Counted from the first letter of the stretch, positions 44,636 to 53,909 are shown. The stretch is DNA of 64,000 nt from Rhodobium gokarnense (GCF_025961475.1 NZ_JAOQNS010000013.1:112047-176046); one strand, 5' to 3'. Notes: generated by a model from the sequence alone, not told the origin. Made by a program: numbers and translations.

Positions 44636-45220
44636 ATGAAACCGCATTCCGCTGTCTTTGCCGCCCTTGTCGTCGGCGTGCTGGCGGCGTCCCTGCCCGG
44701 TGCCCGGCCGGTGCTTGCCGAGGACACCCGCGAACTGGTCGAGGTGGCACCGGACATCCGCGACCGGTTCCTGGAGGAGATGCGCCAGGACCTGGTCAAT
44801 CTCGACGCGGTGATCACCGCGATCGCGGAGGACGACCTGGAGCTGGCAGCACGGATCGCGGAGCGCCGGATCGGCCTTGGCCATATGCGCATCATGCGCA
44901 TGGAGGAGATGGGCGCCCCGGACGAAAAGATCGCCGCCGCCATTAAGGACATGCGGCAGATGGCCGAGGAGCTCGGCACGGACATGCCGAAGGAAATGGC
45001 CCGGCGCGGCATGGAGGGAGGCCGCGGCGTCGGCCGCTTCATGCCGCAGGAGCTGGTAGCCATCGGCCAGTTGTTCCACAAGACCGCCTATCCGCTGGCC
45101 GATGCGGCGCGGGCGGCAGACGCCGATCCGAGCGCGGAGAACTACAGGAAGCTCTTCGTCGCGCTTTCCGACATGACCAATTCGTGCCTCGGTTGCCACG
45201 AGGTCTTTCGTGTGAAATAG
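44636..45220 (+). CDS. Cytochrome c'-like periplasmic haem protein (194 aa)
   Basis: A signal peptide (SAVFAALVVGVLAASLPGARPVLA) precedes a helical, charged domain and a single C-terminal haem motif CLGCH at residues 184-188, as in cytochrome c', which ends shortly after CxxCH. At about 165 mature residues it is longer than usual and has a Met/Arg-rich middle (LGHMRIMRMEEMG, PKEMARRGMEGGRG). Cytochromes c' bind NO and other gases. ATG 44636 follows GGGGAGGA. It stands 35 bases before an SDR gene; an operon is possible. Confidence 0.8.
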   Translation: MKPHSAVFAALVVGVLAASLPGARPVLAEDTRELVEVAPDIRDRFLEEMRQDLVNLDAVITAIAEDDLELAARIAERRIGLGHMRIMRMEEMGAPDEKIAAAIKDMRQMAEELGTDMPKEMARRGMEGGRGVGRFMPQELVAIGQLFHKTAYPLADAARAADADPSAENYRKLFVALSDMTNSCLGCHEVFRVK

Positions 45221-45255
45221 CGGGAGCACGTGTCCCCTCACAAGGAGCCGTCCCG

Positions 45256-46032
45256 ATGCCCGACTATGCCCGCTATCCGAGCTTGAAAGACCGCGTCGTC
45301 TTCATCACCGGCGGGGCCGCCGGCATCGGCGGCGACATGGTCCGCCAGTTCGCCGGCCAGGGGGCGAAGGTCGGCTTCATCGACCTTGCCGAGGATGCGG
45401 GGAAGGCCAATGTCGCCGCCTGCATCGCCGCCGGCGCCGCCCACGCTCCGCTCTTCATCCCCGGCGACCTTCGCGACATCGATGCGCTGAAGGCGGCGAT
45501 CGCGGAAACGGGCAAGCATTTCGGCGACATCACGGTCCTGGTCAACAACGCCGCCAATGACGACCGGCACGACTGGGCGGAGGTGACGCCGGACTACTGG
45601 GACGACCGCTTTGCGGTGAACCTCCGGCACCAGTTCTTTGCCATCCAGGCGGTGGTGCCGCAGATGCGCCGGGCCGGCTTCGGGTCGATCATCAACATCG
45701 GCAGCTCGTGCTGGATGATCAAGGAGGACTTCTTTCCCGGCTACGCCATCGCCAAGTCCGCCGTCCAGGGCCTTACCCACACCATGGCGCGGACCTTCGG
45801 GCCGGACAACATCCGGGTCAACGCCGTGCTGCCCGGCTGGGTCGCCACCGAGCGGCAACTGGAGAAGTGGTGGAGCCCGGAGGGCGAGGCCGGCACCATG
45901 GAGATGCAGTGCCTGAAGCGGCGCATCACCGCCGAAGAGTTCAACCGGATGGTTCTGTTCCTCGCCGCCGACGATGGCGGCGCCTGCACCGCCCAGAGCT
46001 TTGTCGTCGACGGCGGCCGCGGCCCGCTCTGA
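45256..46032 (+). CDS. SDR family oxidoreductase (258 aa)
   Basis: Classical SDR: cofactor motif TGGAAGIG, DLAEDAG after beta-2, NNAAND, catalytic Ser in NIGSSCWM and YAIAK (Tyr-x3-Lys), then PGWVATERQ and the end FVVDGGRGPL. The acidic residue after beta-2 (FIDLAED) suggests NAD preference. ATG 45256 with AAGGAG upstream. Likely a sugar or polyol/steroid-type dehydrogenase; substrate unknown. Confidence 0.9.
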   Translation: MPDYARYPSLKDRVVFITGGAAGIGGDMVRQFAGQGAKVGFIDLAEDAGKANVAACIAAGAAHAPLFIPGDLRDIDALKAAIAETGKHFGDITVLVNNAANDDRHDWAEVTPDYWDDRFAVNLRHQFFAIQAVVPQMRRAGFGSIINIGSSCWMIKEDFFPGYAIAKSAVQGLTHTMARTFGPDNIRVNAVLPGWVATERQLEKWWSPEGEAGTMEMQCLKRRITAEEFNRMVLFLAADDGGACTAQSFVVDGGRGPL

Positions 46033-46296
46033 GCACCCGACCCCTTGCGCTTTTTGACAGCGGTAAGCGATGCCCGTTGTGCATCTGCACAAACCCGTCG
46101 GCAACCATACGAAAAAGCGTCGGGCACCGGCCTTGCACGCGGGGGTCGGTTTTCTAGATTGTATTTTAGGTATTTCTTCATGCTGTTGAAATTGTTTGCG
46201 GAAGTGTCCGGTCAATCCTCAGTGAACTGACTGTATCGGAATAAAAAATTCACACTCATTCGCTATGCTGCAGCGCATTATCGAAGAGGTTCTCCA

Positions 46297-47061
46297 GTGT
46301 TCTCGCTTGCCGGAAAAAAGGCGCTCGTCGTCGGGATCGCCAACGAAGAGTCGATCGCCTATGGCTGCGCCAAGGCGTTCCGCGACCAGGGCGCCGACCT
46401 TGCCATCACCTATCTGAACGACCGTGCCGAACGCTTCGTGCGCCCGATCGCGGAAAAGCTGGGTGCCGAAATCTGCCTGCCGCTCGACGTCCAGCGCGAC
46501 GGCGAGTTCGGCGAGGTGTTCGACGCCATCCGCCAGCGCTGGGGCCGCATCGACGTCTGCCTGCATTCCATCGCCTTCTGCCCGAAGGAGGACCTGCACG
46601 GCCGGGTCGTCGACTGCTCGCGCAGCGGCTTTGCCGCGGCGATGGACATCTCCGTCTATTCCTTCATCCGCATGGTGCGCCGGGCCGAACACCTGATGCC
46701 GAACGGCGGCACCTGCATGACCGTCTCCTTCTACGGATCGGAAAAGGTCGTCGACCACTACAACATCATGGGCCCGGTGAAGGCCGCGCTGGAATCCACC
46801 TCGCGCTACCTCGCCGCCGAACTCGGCCCCAAGGGCATCAGCGTCCATGCGCTGTCGCCGGGGCCGCTGAAGACCCGCGCGGCGTCGGGCATCGACCATT
46901 TCGACGAGCTTATGGCGCGCACCGCGGAGCGCACGCCGACCCATCACCTGGCGACGATCGAGGATGTCGGCGCCTACGCAGCCTTCCTTGCCAGCCGCGA
47001 GGCCGCCAACGTCACCGGCGGCGTCCACATGATCGACGGCGGCTACCACATCGTGGGTTGA
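46297..47061 (+). CDS. fabI: Enoyl-[acyl-carrier-protein] reductase FabI-type (254 aa)
   Basis: FabI hallmarks: N-terminal GKKALVVGIANEESIAYGCA, CLHSIAFCPKEDL, and the Tyr-x6-Lys active site YNIMGPVKAAL (YGSEKVVDHYNIMGPVK), with LSPGPLKTRAASGI at the substrate loop. It reduces enoyl thioesters with NADH. GTG start at 46297. It lies 4 bases before the DUF3141 gene and heads the pta-ackA operon, so it is probably a specialised paralogue acting on short-chain acyl intermediates and not the housekeeping FabI. Confidence 0.9.
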   Translation: MFSLAGKKALVVGIANEESIAYGCAKAFRDQGADLAITYLNDRAERFVRPIAEKLGAEICLPLDVQRDGEFGEVFDAIRQRWGRIDVCLHSIAFCPKEDLHGRVVDCSRSGFAAAMDISVYSFIRMVRRAEHLMPNGGTCMTVSFYGSEKVVDHYNIMGPVKAALESTSRYLAAELGPKGISVHALSPGPLKTRAASGIDHFDELMARTAERTPTHHLATIEDVGAYAAFLASREAANVTGGVHMIDGGYHIVG

Positions 47062-47065
47062 CCCA

Positions 47066-49414
47066 ATGACCGACAAAGACACCTCCAGCAACAGCAATCC
47101 CTTCGCGGCCTTCGGCAATGGATGGGGCGATCTCGCCAGCCAGTGGCGCCTGATGGGCGAGCTGACGCGCCACCACGCCAATGCACTGCGGGACAGCCAG
47201 GCCAAGGCCGTTACCGGCACGACCGCGGCGATGCGCGCCCTTGCACCGCAGTTCTGGAACGGCAATCCGGCGACGGCCTTCCAGGACTACGCCACCGACT
47301 TTGCAGAGCGCTCGCTTCTCTTCCTCGACACCCTGCGCCAGCGCGGCGACTCCTACATCGAGCGCGAGGAGGAAGGCTTCAAGCCGGTCCTGGTCTTCGA
47401 CTACGACCTCATCATCGATGGCCGCGAGCTTGCCAAACCCGTCAACTATGCCCTCGTGCGCATCCTGCCGCCGGAGGGCTCGCCGCCGCAGCGCGAGGAC
47501 GGCCGCCCCTTCGTCATCATCGACCCGCGCGCCGGCCACGGCAGCGGCATCGGCGGCTTCAAGAGCGAGTCGGAGGTCGGCGTTGCCCTCAAGGACGGCC
47601 ACCCGGTCTATTTCGTCATCTTCTATCCCGACCCGGAACCCGGCCAGACCCTCGGCGATGTCTGCGAGGCCGAGGCGCTGTTCCTGAAGGAAATCCACGC
47701 CCGGCACCCGAACGCGCCGCTGCCGCTTGTTACCGGCAACTGCCAGGGCGGCTGGGCCTCGATGATCCTCGGCGCCATCCATCCGGACCTGATCGGGCCG
47801 CTGGTCATTGCCGGCGCGCCGCTCTCCTACTGGGCCGGCGAAAAGGGCAAGAACCCGTTCCGCTATTTCGGCGGCGTCATGGGCGGTGCCGTGCCGGCGC
47901 TGTTTTCGTCCGATCTCGGCGGCGGCAAGTTCGACGGCGCCCACCTGGTCATGAACTTCGAGAGCCTCAACCCGGCCAACACCTGGTGGCGCAAGAACTA
48001 CACGGTCTTCGCCGACGTCGACAACGAGGCCGACCGCTTCCTCGATTTCGAGAAATGGTGGTCCGGTTTCTATTTCATGAACGAGAACGAGATCCGCTGG
48101 ATCGTCGAGAACCTGTTCATCGGCAACAAGCTGACCCGCGGCGAGGCGGTGCTGCCGGACGGCACGCCGATCGACCTCACCCGCATCCAGGCGCCGGTCG
48201 TCGTCTTCGCCTCGCATGGCGACAACATCACGCCGCCGCAGCAGGCGCTGAACTGGATCCCGGACCTTTACGATTCCGTCCAGGAGATGCAGGCGCGCGG
48301 CAACGTCGTCGTCTACACCCTGCACGACAGCGTCGGCCATCTCGGCATCTTCGTCTCGGCCAAGGTGGCGAGCAAGCAGCACAAGCAGATCACCTCGGTC
48401 GTCAAGACCATCGAGGCGCTCGCCCCCGGCCTTTACGAAATGAAGATCGGCAAGGAGGACGGCGTCTATACGGTCTCCTTCGAAGCGCGCACCATCGACG
48501 ACATCCTGGCGCTCGACGACGGCCGCGAGGAAGAGGAGGAGTTCGCCGCCGTCGCCCAGCTCTCCGAATGGGCGACGAAGACCTACGAGCTGACCATGCG
48601 CCCCTTCGTCCAGAGCATGGTGACGCCGCAAATCGCCGAGGCCAACCGGGTGATGCATCCGATGCGCACCCAGCGCTATCTGTTCTCCGGCGCCAACCCG
48701 GCGATGCGCAGCGTCAAGGCGCTGGCCGACCGGCGCCGGCGGACCCGCACGCCGATTGCCGCGGACAATCCGTTCTTTAGGGCCGAAAAGCTGATGGCCG
48801 ACGTCGTGGAGAACAACTGGAACCTCTTCCGCGACACCCGCGATGCCTTCATCGAGCTTGCCTTTCACGGCATCTACGGCACGCCCGTCATGAAGCGGCT
48901 TGCAGAAAACGGCGTCCGCAAGCGGGAGGTGCGCGACGCTTTGCAATACCCCCAGGTCAAGGAAGCGCTGGCAAAATCGGGTGTCGGAGGGTATGCCGAG
49001 GCCATCATCCGCATGCTGATTCTGATCGCCCGGGCACGCGGGTCGGTACGGCGCGACCGCCTCGAACGCTCCAACCGCATCCTGCATTCCCGGCCGCCCT
49101 TCGACACCATGACGCCTGAGCACCGCAGCCGCATCATCCACGAGCAGACGATGATCGTGGAATTCGCCGGCAAGGAGGCGATCGCCACCCTGCCGGAGCT
49201 GCTGCGCGACGACGTCGACCGCATGAGGGCGGTCAATCTGGTGATGGAAATCGCCGGCGCGGTGGAAGAAATGGACCCGCCGACGATCGCCATGTTCAAG
49301 CACATCCAGCAGGTGCTGAAGACGATGGCGAAGGACTGGCACGAACCGCAGCACGAGGTCGAGGGCCACATCCCCGGCACTTCGCCGGATGCTGCGACCG
49401 CGCCGACCGCCTGA
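47066..49414 (+). CDS. DUF3141 protein with PHA-synthase-like hydrolase domain (782 aa)
   Basis: An N-terminal helical region (about 1-100) is followed by an alpha/beta hydrolase fold like that of polyhydroxyalkanoate synthase: lipase-like box GNCQGGW with Cys226, aspartate in HGDNITPP (Asp386) and histidine in SVGHLGIFVS (His425). These match the Cys-Asp-His triad of PhaC. The last 350 residues are helical and specific to DUF3141, with charged segments such as DDGREEEEEF. ATG 47066. It is second in the fabI-DUF3141-pta-ackA operon. Known PhaC enzymes are shorter, so activity here is an inference. Confidence 0.88.
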   Translation: MTDKDTSSNSNPFAAFGNGWGDLASQWRLMGELTRHHANALRDSQAKAVTGTTAAMRALAPQFWNGNPATAFQDYATDFAERSLLFLDTLRQRGDSYIEREEEGFKPVLVFDYDLIIDGRELAKPVNYALVRILPPEGSPPQREDGRPFVIIDPRAGHGSGIGGFKSESEVGVALKDGHPVYFVIFYPDPEPGQTLGDVCEAEALFLKEIHARHPNAPLPLVTGNCQGGWASMILGAIHPDLIGPLVIAGAPLSYWAGEKGKNPFRYFGGVMGGAVPALFSSDLGGGKFDGAHLVMNFESLNPANTWWRKNYTVFADVDNEADRFLDFEKWWSGFYFMNENEIRWIVENLFIGNKLTRGEAVLPDGTPIDLTRIQAPVVVFASHGDNITPPQQALNWIPDLYDSVQEMQARGNVVVYTLHDSVGHLGIFVSAKVASKQHKQITSVVKTIEALAPGLYEMKIGKEDGVYTVSFEARTIDDILALDDGREEEEEFAAVAQLSEWATKTYELTMRPFVQSMVTPQIAEANRVMHPMRTQRYLFSGANPAMRSVKALADRRRRTRTPIAADNPFFRAEKLMADVVENNWNLFRDTRDAFIELAFHGIYGTPVMKRLAENGVRKREVRDALQYPQVKEALAKSGVGGYAEAIIRMLILIARARGSVRRDRLERSNRILHSRPPFDTMTPEHRSRIIHEQTMIVEFAGKEAIATLPELLRDDVDRMRAVNLVMEIAGAVEEMDPPTIAMFKHIQQVLKTMAKDWHEPQHEVEGHIPGTSPDAATAPTA

Positions 49415-49467
49415 AGCGTCGCCTGAGACAGAAAAAGGCCCACTCCGGGGACGAGGAGCCGAAAAAA

Positions 49468-50886
49468 ATGATCCGCGAGAACAAGCTTTTCGACGAACTG
49501 ACGGTCGGCGACAGCGCTTCCGTCAAGCGCGTGTGCACCGCCAACGACCTGTTCGTCTTCGCCCACGCGTCGGGCAACCTCAACCCGCTGCACCTGCCGG
49601 AGGACGAGCACCACAATGGCAAGGCGAACGGCGAGACGGCCGAACCGGTGGCCCCGTCCATGTGGGTCGGCGCGCTGATCTCCTCGGTGCTCGGCAACAT
49701 CCTCCCCGGCGCCGGCACGCTCTACAAGACCCAGACGTTCCGCTTCGTCGACCGGGTCCATGTCGGCGATGAGCTGACCGTCACCGTCACGGTGTCGGAA
49801 AAGCGCGCCAACAACACCGTCGTCCTCGACACGGTGATCACCGGGCGCGGCGGCGACGTGGTCGCCGACGGCGTTGCCGAAGTGCTCGCCCCGACCCGCA
49901 AGGTGGCCATCGACGACGACCGGCTGCCGGACCTCCTGATCCGCCGCCACCAGCATTTCGACCGCTATCTCGACGCCTGTGCCGGCATGCCGAGCGCTGC
50001 GACCGCCGTCGTTGCGCCGGAGGACCCGGCCTCGCTCGGCGGCGCGCTGCTGGCCGCCAAGCGCAACCTCATCGTGCCGATCCTGATCGGCTCGGCCGAG
50101 GCCATCAAGGCGGTCGCCAAGAAGCACGGCGAGGACCTTACCGGCATCGAGATCATCGACGTTGCGAACCATGACGCGGCCGCGGCAAAGGCAGTGGAGA
50201 TGGCCCGCGCCGACCAGGTCCAGGCGATCATGAAGGGGCACCTGCATACCGACCAGCTCCTGCGCCACGTCGTCAAGCGCGACGGCGGGCTTCGCACCGG
50301 GCGCCGGCTCAGCCACGCCTTCATCATGGACGTGCCGGGCCTCGACCACGTGCTCATCGTCTCGGACGCGGCGATCAACATCTCGCCGAGCCTTGAGGAA
50401 AAGATCGACATCACCCAGAGCGCCATCGACCTCGGCCGCTCGCTCGGCATCGGCCAGCCGAAGGTCGGCGTGCTGTCGGCCGTGGAGACCGTCAATCCGG
50501 CGATCCCCTCGACCCTCGATGCCGCCGCGCTCTCCAAGATGGCCGATCGCGGCCAGATCACCGGCGGCCTCGTCGACGGGCCGCTGGCCATGGACAACGC
50601 CATCGACCTGCAGGCGGCCCAGACCAAGGGCATCACCTCGCTGGTCGCCGGCCGCGCCGACGTCCTCATCGTGCCGAACCTGGAAGCCGGCAACATGCTG
50701 GCCAAGGAACTGGCCTTCATCGCCCATGCGGAAGCCGCGGGCGTCGTGCTCGGCGCTGCCGTCCCGATCATCCTGACCAGCCGCGCCGACGGCGAAAAGG
50801 CGCGGCTCGCTTCCTGCGCCATCGCCGCGCTCTATAAAGCGTGGCAGGTGGGAGGTCGGTCCATGATCGCGGAGGCAGCGGAATAA
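49468..50886 (+). CDS. MaoC-phosphate acetyl/butyryltransferase fusion (472 aa)
   Basis: N-terminal hotdog MaoC-like domain, residues about 5-145 (HASGNLNPLHLPED with the hydratase motif region, PSMWVGALISSVLG), then a phosphotransacetylase/phosphotransbutyrylase domain, about 165-465 (MKGHLHTDQLLRHVV, GRRLSHAFIMDVPGLD, ITDAAINI-type SDAAINISPSLEEK, VAGRADVLIVPNLEAGNM). It would hydrate or dehydrate an enoyl-CoA and convert acyl-CoA to acyl-phosphate. Its stop shares a base with the acetate kinase start (TAATG). Confidence 0.92.
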   Translation: MIRENKLFDELTVGDSASVKRVCTANDLFVFAHASGNLNPLHLPEDEHHNGKANGETAEPVAPSMWVGALISSVLGNILPGAGTLYKTQTFRFVDRVHVGDELTVTVTVSEKRANNTVVLDTVITGRGGDVVADGVAEVLAPTRKVAIDDDRLPDLLIRRHQHFDRYLDACAGMPSAATAVVAPEDPASLGGALLAAKRNLIVPILIGSAEAIKAVAKKHGEDLTGIEIIDVANHDAAAAKAVEMARADQVQAIMKGHLHTDQLLRHVVKRDGGLRTGRRLSHAFIMDVPGLDHVLIVSDAAINISPSLEEKIDITQSAIDLGRSLGIGQPKVGVLSAVETVNPAIPSTLDAAALSKMADRGQITGGLVDGPLAMDNAIDLQAAQTKGITSLVAGRADVLIVPNLEAGNMLAKELAFIAHAEAAGVVLGAAVPIILTSRADGEKARLASCAIAALYKAWQVGGRSMIAEAAE

Positions 50887-52079
50887 TGCATCACATCCTG
50901 ACCCTCAATTCCGGTTCCTCCTCCATCAAATTCGCCCTCTTCGCGGTCAACGGCACGCCGGTGGAAAAGGTCCGCGGCCAGGTCGAGGGCCTCGGCAGCA
51001 TGCCGCGCCTGAAGGCGGAGACCGGGCGCTCGGTGCTGGTCGACGAGGTGCTCGACGAGACCCGGGTCAAGGACCATGCCAGCGGCCTTGCCGCCGTGCT
51101 CGGCTTCCTGCACGCGCATTTCGCGGCCGATCAGATCGCCGCCGTCGGCCACCGCATCGTCCATGGCGGCCCGGACTATACCGAGCCGGTGATCCTCGAC
51201 GACGCGCGGCTCGCCGAGCTTGCCGAATTCCGCCCGCTGGCGCCGCTGCACCAGCCGCACAACATTTCCGGCGTAGAGGCGGCCAAGAAGGCATTCCCGA
51301 ACGCCGTCCAGGTCGGCTGCTTCGATACCGCCTTCCACCGCGCCCACCCCTGGGTCAACGATACCTACGCCCTGCCGCGCGACCTCTACGACCAGGGCGT
51401 CCGGCGCTACGGCTTCCACGGGCTCTCCTACGAATATGTGGAGAACCGGCTGCACGAGGTGGCGCCGCACCACGCCGACGGCCGGGTCATCGTCACCCAT
51501 CTCGGCAACGGCTCGTCGATGTGCGCCATCCAGGGCGGCCAGAGCGTCGGCTCGTCCATGGGCTTCACCGCCCTCGACGGCCTGCCGATGGGCACCCGCT
51601 GCGGCCAGCTCGACCCCGGCGTCGTGCTCTACATGATGAGCGAGCTCGGCATGTCCGCCGAGGAGATCGAGGACGTGCTCTACCGCCGTTCCGGCCTCAA
51701 GGGCCTGTCCGGCATCTCCCACGACATGCGGCTGCTGGAAGCTGCCGGTACGCCGGAAGCGCTGCAGGCCATCGACTATTTCGTCTATCGCATCCGGCGC
51801 GAGATCGGCGCCATGATCGCCATTCTCTCCGGCCTCGACGCGCTGGTCTTTTGCGGCGGCATCGGCGAGCACGCCGTGCGCATACGCGAGCGTATCTGCC
51901 AGGGCTTCGACTGGATCGGCATCGAGCTCGACGAGACCCGCAACCGGCACGGCAGCACGGTGATCTCCTCCGACCGCTCGCGCGTGCGCGTCTTCGTCAT
52001 CCCGACCAACGAAGAGGCGATGATCGCCAGCCACACGGCGCGGCTTCTCGCCGAGGCGTCCTCGCCGGCGATCATCTGA
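50886..52079 (+). CDS. ackA: Acetate kinase (397 aa)
   Basis: ASKHA-fold kinase making ATP from acyl-phosphate: LTLNSGSSSIKFALF at the N-terminus, GHRIVHGG, CFDTAFHR, YGFHGLSYEY (catalytic His), HLGNGSSM, DGLPMGTRCG and VFCGGIGEHAVRIR. Usual length. ATG 50886 overlaps the preceding stop. Together with the MaoC-Pta fusion it closes a route from acyl-CoA to the free acid plus ATP. Confidence 0.96.
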   Translation: MHHILTLNSGSSSIKFALFAVNGTPVEKVRGQVEGLGSMPRLKAETGRSVLVDEVLDETRVKDHASGLAAVLGFLHAHFAADQIAAVGHRIVHGGPDYTEPVILDDARLAELAEFRPLAPLHQPHNISGVEAAKKAFPNAVQVGCFDTAFHRAHPWVNDTYALPRDLYDQGVRRYGFHGLSYEYVENRLHEVAPHHADGRVIVTHLGNGSSMCAIQGGQSVGSSMGFTALDGLPMGTRCGQLDPGVVLYMMSELGMSAEEIEDVLYRRSGLKGLSGISHDMRLLEAAGTPEALQAIDYFVYRIRREIGAMIAILSGLDALVFCGGIGEHAVRIRERICQGFDWIGIELDETRNRHGSTVISSDRSRVRVFVIPTNEEAMIASHTARLLAEASSPAII

Positions 52080-52090
52080 GCGCCGCGCCC

Positions 52091-52112
52091 GCAGCGCCCG
52101 GCCGGGCGCTGC
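52091..52112. terminator. Perfect GC palindrome between convergent ackA and dctM
   Basis: A 22-base perfect palindrome (left arm GCAGCGCCCGG) sits between the two stop codons, which face each other. No T-run is present, so it is a hairpin barrier or bidirectional terminator of the weaker kind. Confidence 0.5.
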
Positions 52113-52119
52113 CCCGTTC

Positions 52120-53385
52120 CTACTTCAGGCTCAGGATCGACAGGCTGATCTGCGGCCACAGGATCAGCACCACGAGCCCGGCGGCGATGGTCAGGATGAA
52201 CGGCAGCACCTGACGGGATATCTGCTCAAGCTTCAGCCCCGATATGCTGCAGGCGACGAACAGGTTGACGCCGAGCGGCGGCGTCAGGAAGCCGATCTCG
52301 CTCGTCACCACCAGCAGGATGCCGAAATGGATCGGATCGACGCCGAGCCGCGTGACCAGCGGCAACAGGATCGGCGTCAGGATGATCACCGTCGACAGCG
52401 TCTCCATGAAGGTGCCGAGCACGATCAGGATCGCGGCGAGCAGGAACAGCATCAGCACGGCGTCGGTGGTGACCGTGAGGAGCGAGGCGGCGATTTGCTG
52501 CGGGATCTGGTTGAGGGCGAGGAACTCGCCGAAGAACACCGCCGTTCCCATGATGACGACCAGCCCGCCGCAGATGGCGCTCGCCTCCGACAGGGAGTCC
52601 CAGATCGCCGTCAGCCCGACCCGCCGCTTGATGACGACGCCGACGAGGAGTGCGTAGAGGACGGCGACGACCGAGGCCTCGACCGGCGTGAAGATGCCGG
52701 CATAGATGCCGCCGAGCACGATGAAGGGCGTTGCCAGCGAGAACTTCGCCGCATAGAGCGCCTTGCCGAAATCCCGCAGCTCGAAGGCCGCGCCCGCGCC
52801 CCGGAAGCCGGCACGCAGGGACAGGAGATAGGCGACCCCGATCAGGAGGGTGCCCATCAGAAGGCCGGGGACGATGCCGGCGAGGAACAGATCGCCGATG
52901 GAGACGCTGGCCAGCACCCCATAGACGATCATCGGGTTGCTCGGCGGCAACAGGATGCCGAGCGTGCCGCCCGAGGAGGTGACCGCGGCGGCAAAGTCCT
53001 TGCGGTAACCGTCCTGGACCATGGCCGGGATCAACAGCGTGCCGACGGCGGCGACCGTGCCCGGCCCGGAGCCGGAGATGGCGGCAAAGAACATGCAGGA
53101 CAGGATGGTGACGATGGCGAGCCCGCCATGGGTGCGCCCGACGACGCGCCGCATCACCGCGATGATGTCCTCGGTGATGCCGGCCCGGGCCATCACTGCG
53201 CCGGCAAGGACGAAGCAGGGGATGGCGAGGAGCGGGAACTTGTCGACGCCCTCATAGAGGCTGTGGGCCAGCGAGGCGAGCGGGATCGGCGACAGCAGGA
53301 GCTCGATCAGGGACGGCACGCCGAGGACGGCGAAGATCGGCACCCCGAGAAACAGGCAGACGGCGAAGACGACGACGAAGGTCAT
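52120..53385 (-). CDS. dctM: TRAP transporter large permease, DctM type (421 aa)
   Basis: Twelve or so hydrophobic helices with family motifs: PLASLAHSLYEGVDKFPLLAIPCFVLAG, SGSGPGTVAAVGTLLIPAM, PSNPMIVYG, NLFVACSISGL. It forms the Na+-driven channel part of a TRAP importer. ATG 53385 overlaps the dctQ stop (ATGA). Last gene of an eight-gene operon; the substrate is likely a sugar acid or related carboxylate judging from the neighbours. Confidence 0.95.
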   Translation of the reverse strand: MTFVVVFAVCLFLGVPIFAVLGVPSLIELLLSPIPLASLAHSLYEGVDKFPLLAIPCFVLAGAVMARAGITEDIIAVMRRVVGRTHGGLAIVTILSCMFFAAISGSGPGTVAAVGTLLIPAMVQDGYRKDFAAAVTSSGGTLGILLPPSNPMIVYGVLASVSIGDLFLAGIVPGLLMGTLLIGVAYLLSLRAGFRGAGAAFELRDFGKALYAAKFSLATPFIVLGGIYAGIFTPVEASVVAVLYALLVGVVIKRRVGLTAIWDSLSEASAICGGLVVIMGTAVFFGEFLALNQIPQQIAASLLTVTTDAVLMLFLLAAILIVLGTFMETLSTVIILTPILLPLVTRLGVDPIHFGILLVVTSEIGFLTPPLGVNLFVACSISGLKLEQISRQVLPFILTIAAGLVVLILWPQISLSILSLK

Positions 53386-53909
53386 GGCGCACCGTCCTTG
53401 CCGCGGTCGATCTCGACCTCTTCGACCAGCACCGAGCCGCCGCGCCGCCAGGCCTCCCACTGGCGCTGGACGACGCGCAGGGTCATCAGCGCATGGGCGA
53501 GCGGGATCACCGCATAGACATAGACGAGCGGCAGGAACAGCGCGGTGGAATAGACCGGATGGGCGATCATGCGCCGGATCAGCAGGATGCCGGCGACGAC
53601 GACGAAGAGGTTGAAGGCGGCCCAGATCGCATCGGCAAGGAGCAGCGCCACCCGCTCGCCGCCGGGAATGAGGGGCGTCGCCACCGTGACGCGGATGTGC
53701 CGGCCCTTCTGGGCGGCAAGGCTCGCCGAGATGTAGACAAACCAGACGAAGCAGAAGCGCGAGACCTCTTCCGACCAGGTGATGCCGGTCTGCAGCACGT
53801 AGCGGAAGAACACCTGTGCCGCGAGGATGAGGACCAGCGACGCCAGGGCGAGGTTGGCGACGACTTCCTCGAAGCGGTCGAGAAGGGAAAAGAGGCGCGT
53901 AAGGCGCAT
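53382..53909 (-). CDS. dctQ: TRAP transporter small permease, DctQ type (175 aa)
   Basis: Four membrane helices: ANLALASLVLILAAQVFFRYV, EEVSRFCFVWFVYISASLA, LLLADAIWAAFNLFVVVAGI and LFLPLVYVYAVIPLAHALM. The WSEEVSRFCFVWFVY segment is a DctQ signature. The ATG at 53909 (MRLTRLFSLL) is used; upstream frame to 54206 overlaps the dctP gene and is not coding. 98 bases from dctP. Confidence 0.93.
   Translation of the reverse strand: MRLTRLFSLLDRFEEVVANLALASLVLILAAQVFFRYVLQTGITWSEEVSRFCFVWFVYISASLAAQKGRHIRVTVATPLIPGGERVALLLADAIWAAFNLFVVVAGILLIRRMIAHPVYSTALFLPLVYVYAVIPLAHALMTLRVVQRQWEAWRRGGSVLVEEVEIDRGKDGAP

Noticed and set aside
46140..46296. A Pho box in front of the fabI-pta-ackA operon
   Set aside because: I looked for two CTGTCAT-like half sites with 4-base spacing and found no convincing match, so phosphate control cannot be claimed from the sequence.
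47012..49369. Minus-strand frame opposite the DUF3141 gene
   Set aside because: Low-complexity mirror frame; the plus strand carries conserved catalytic motifs.
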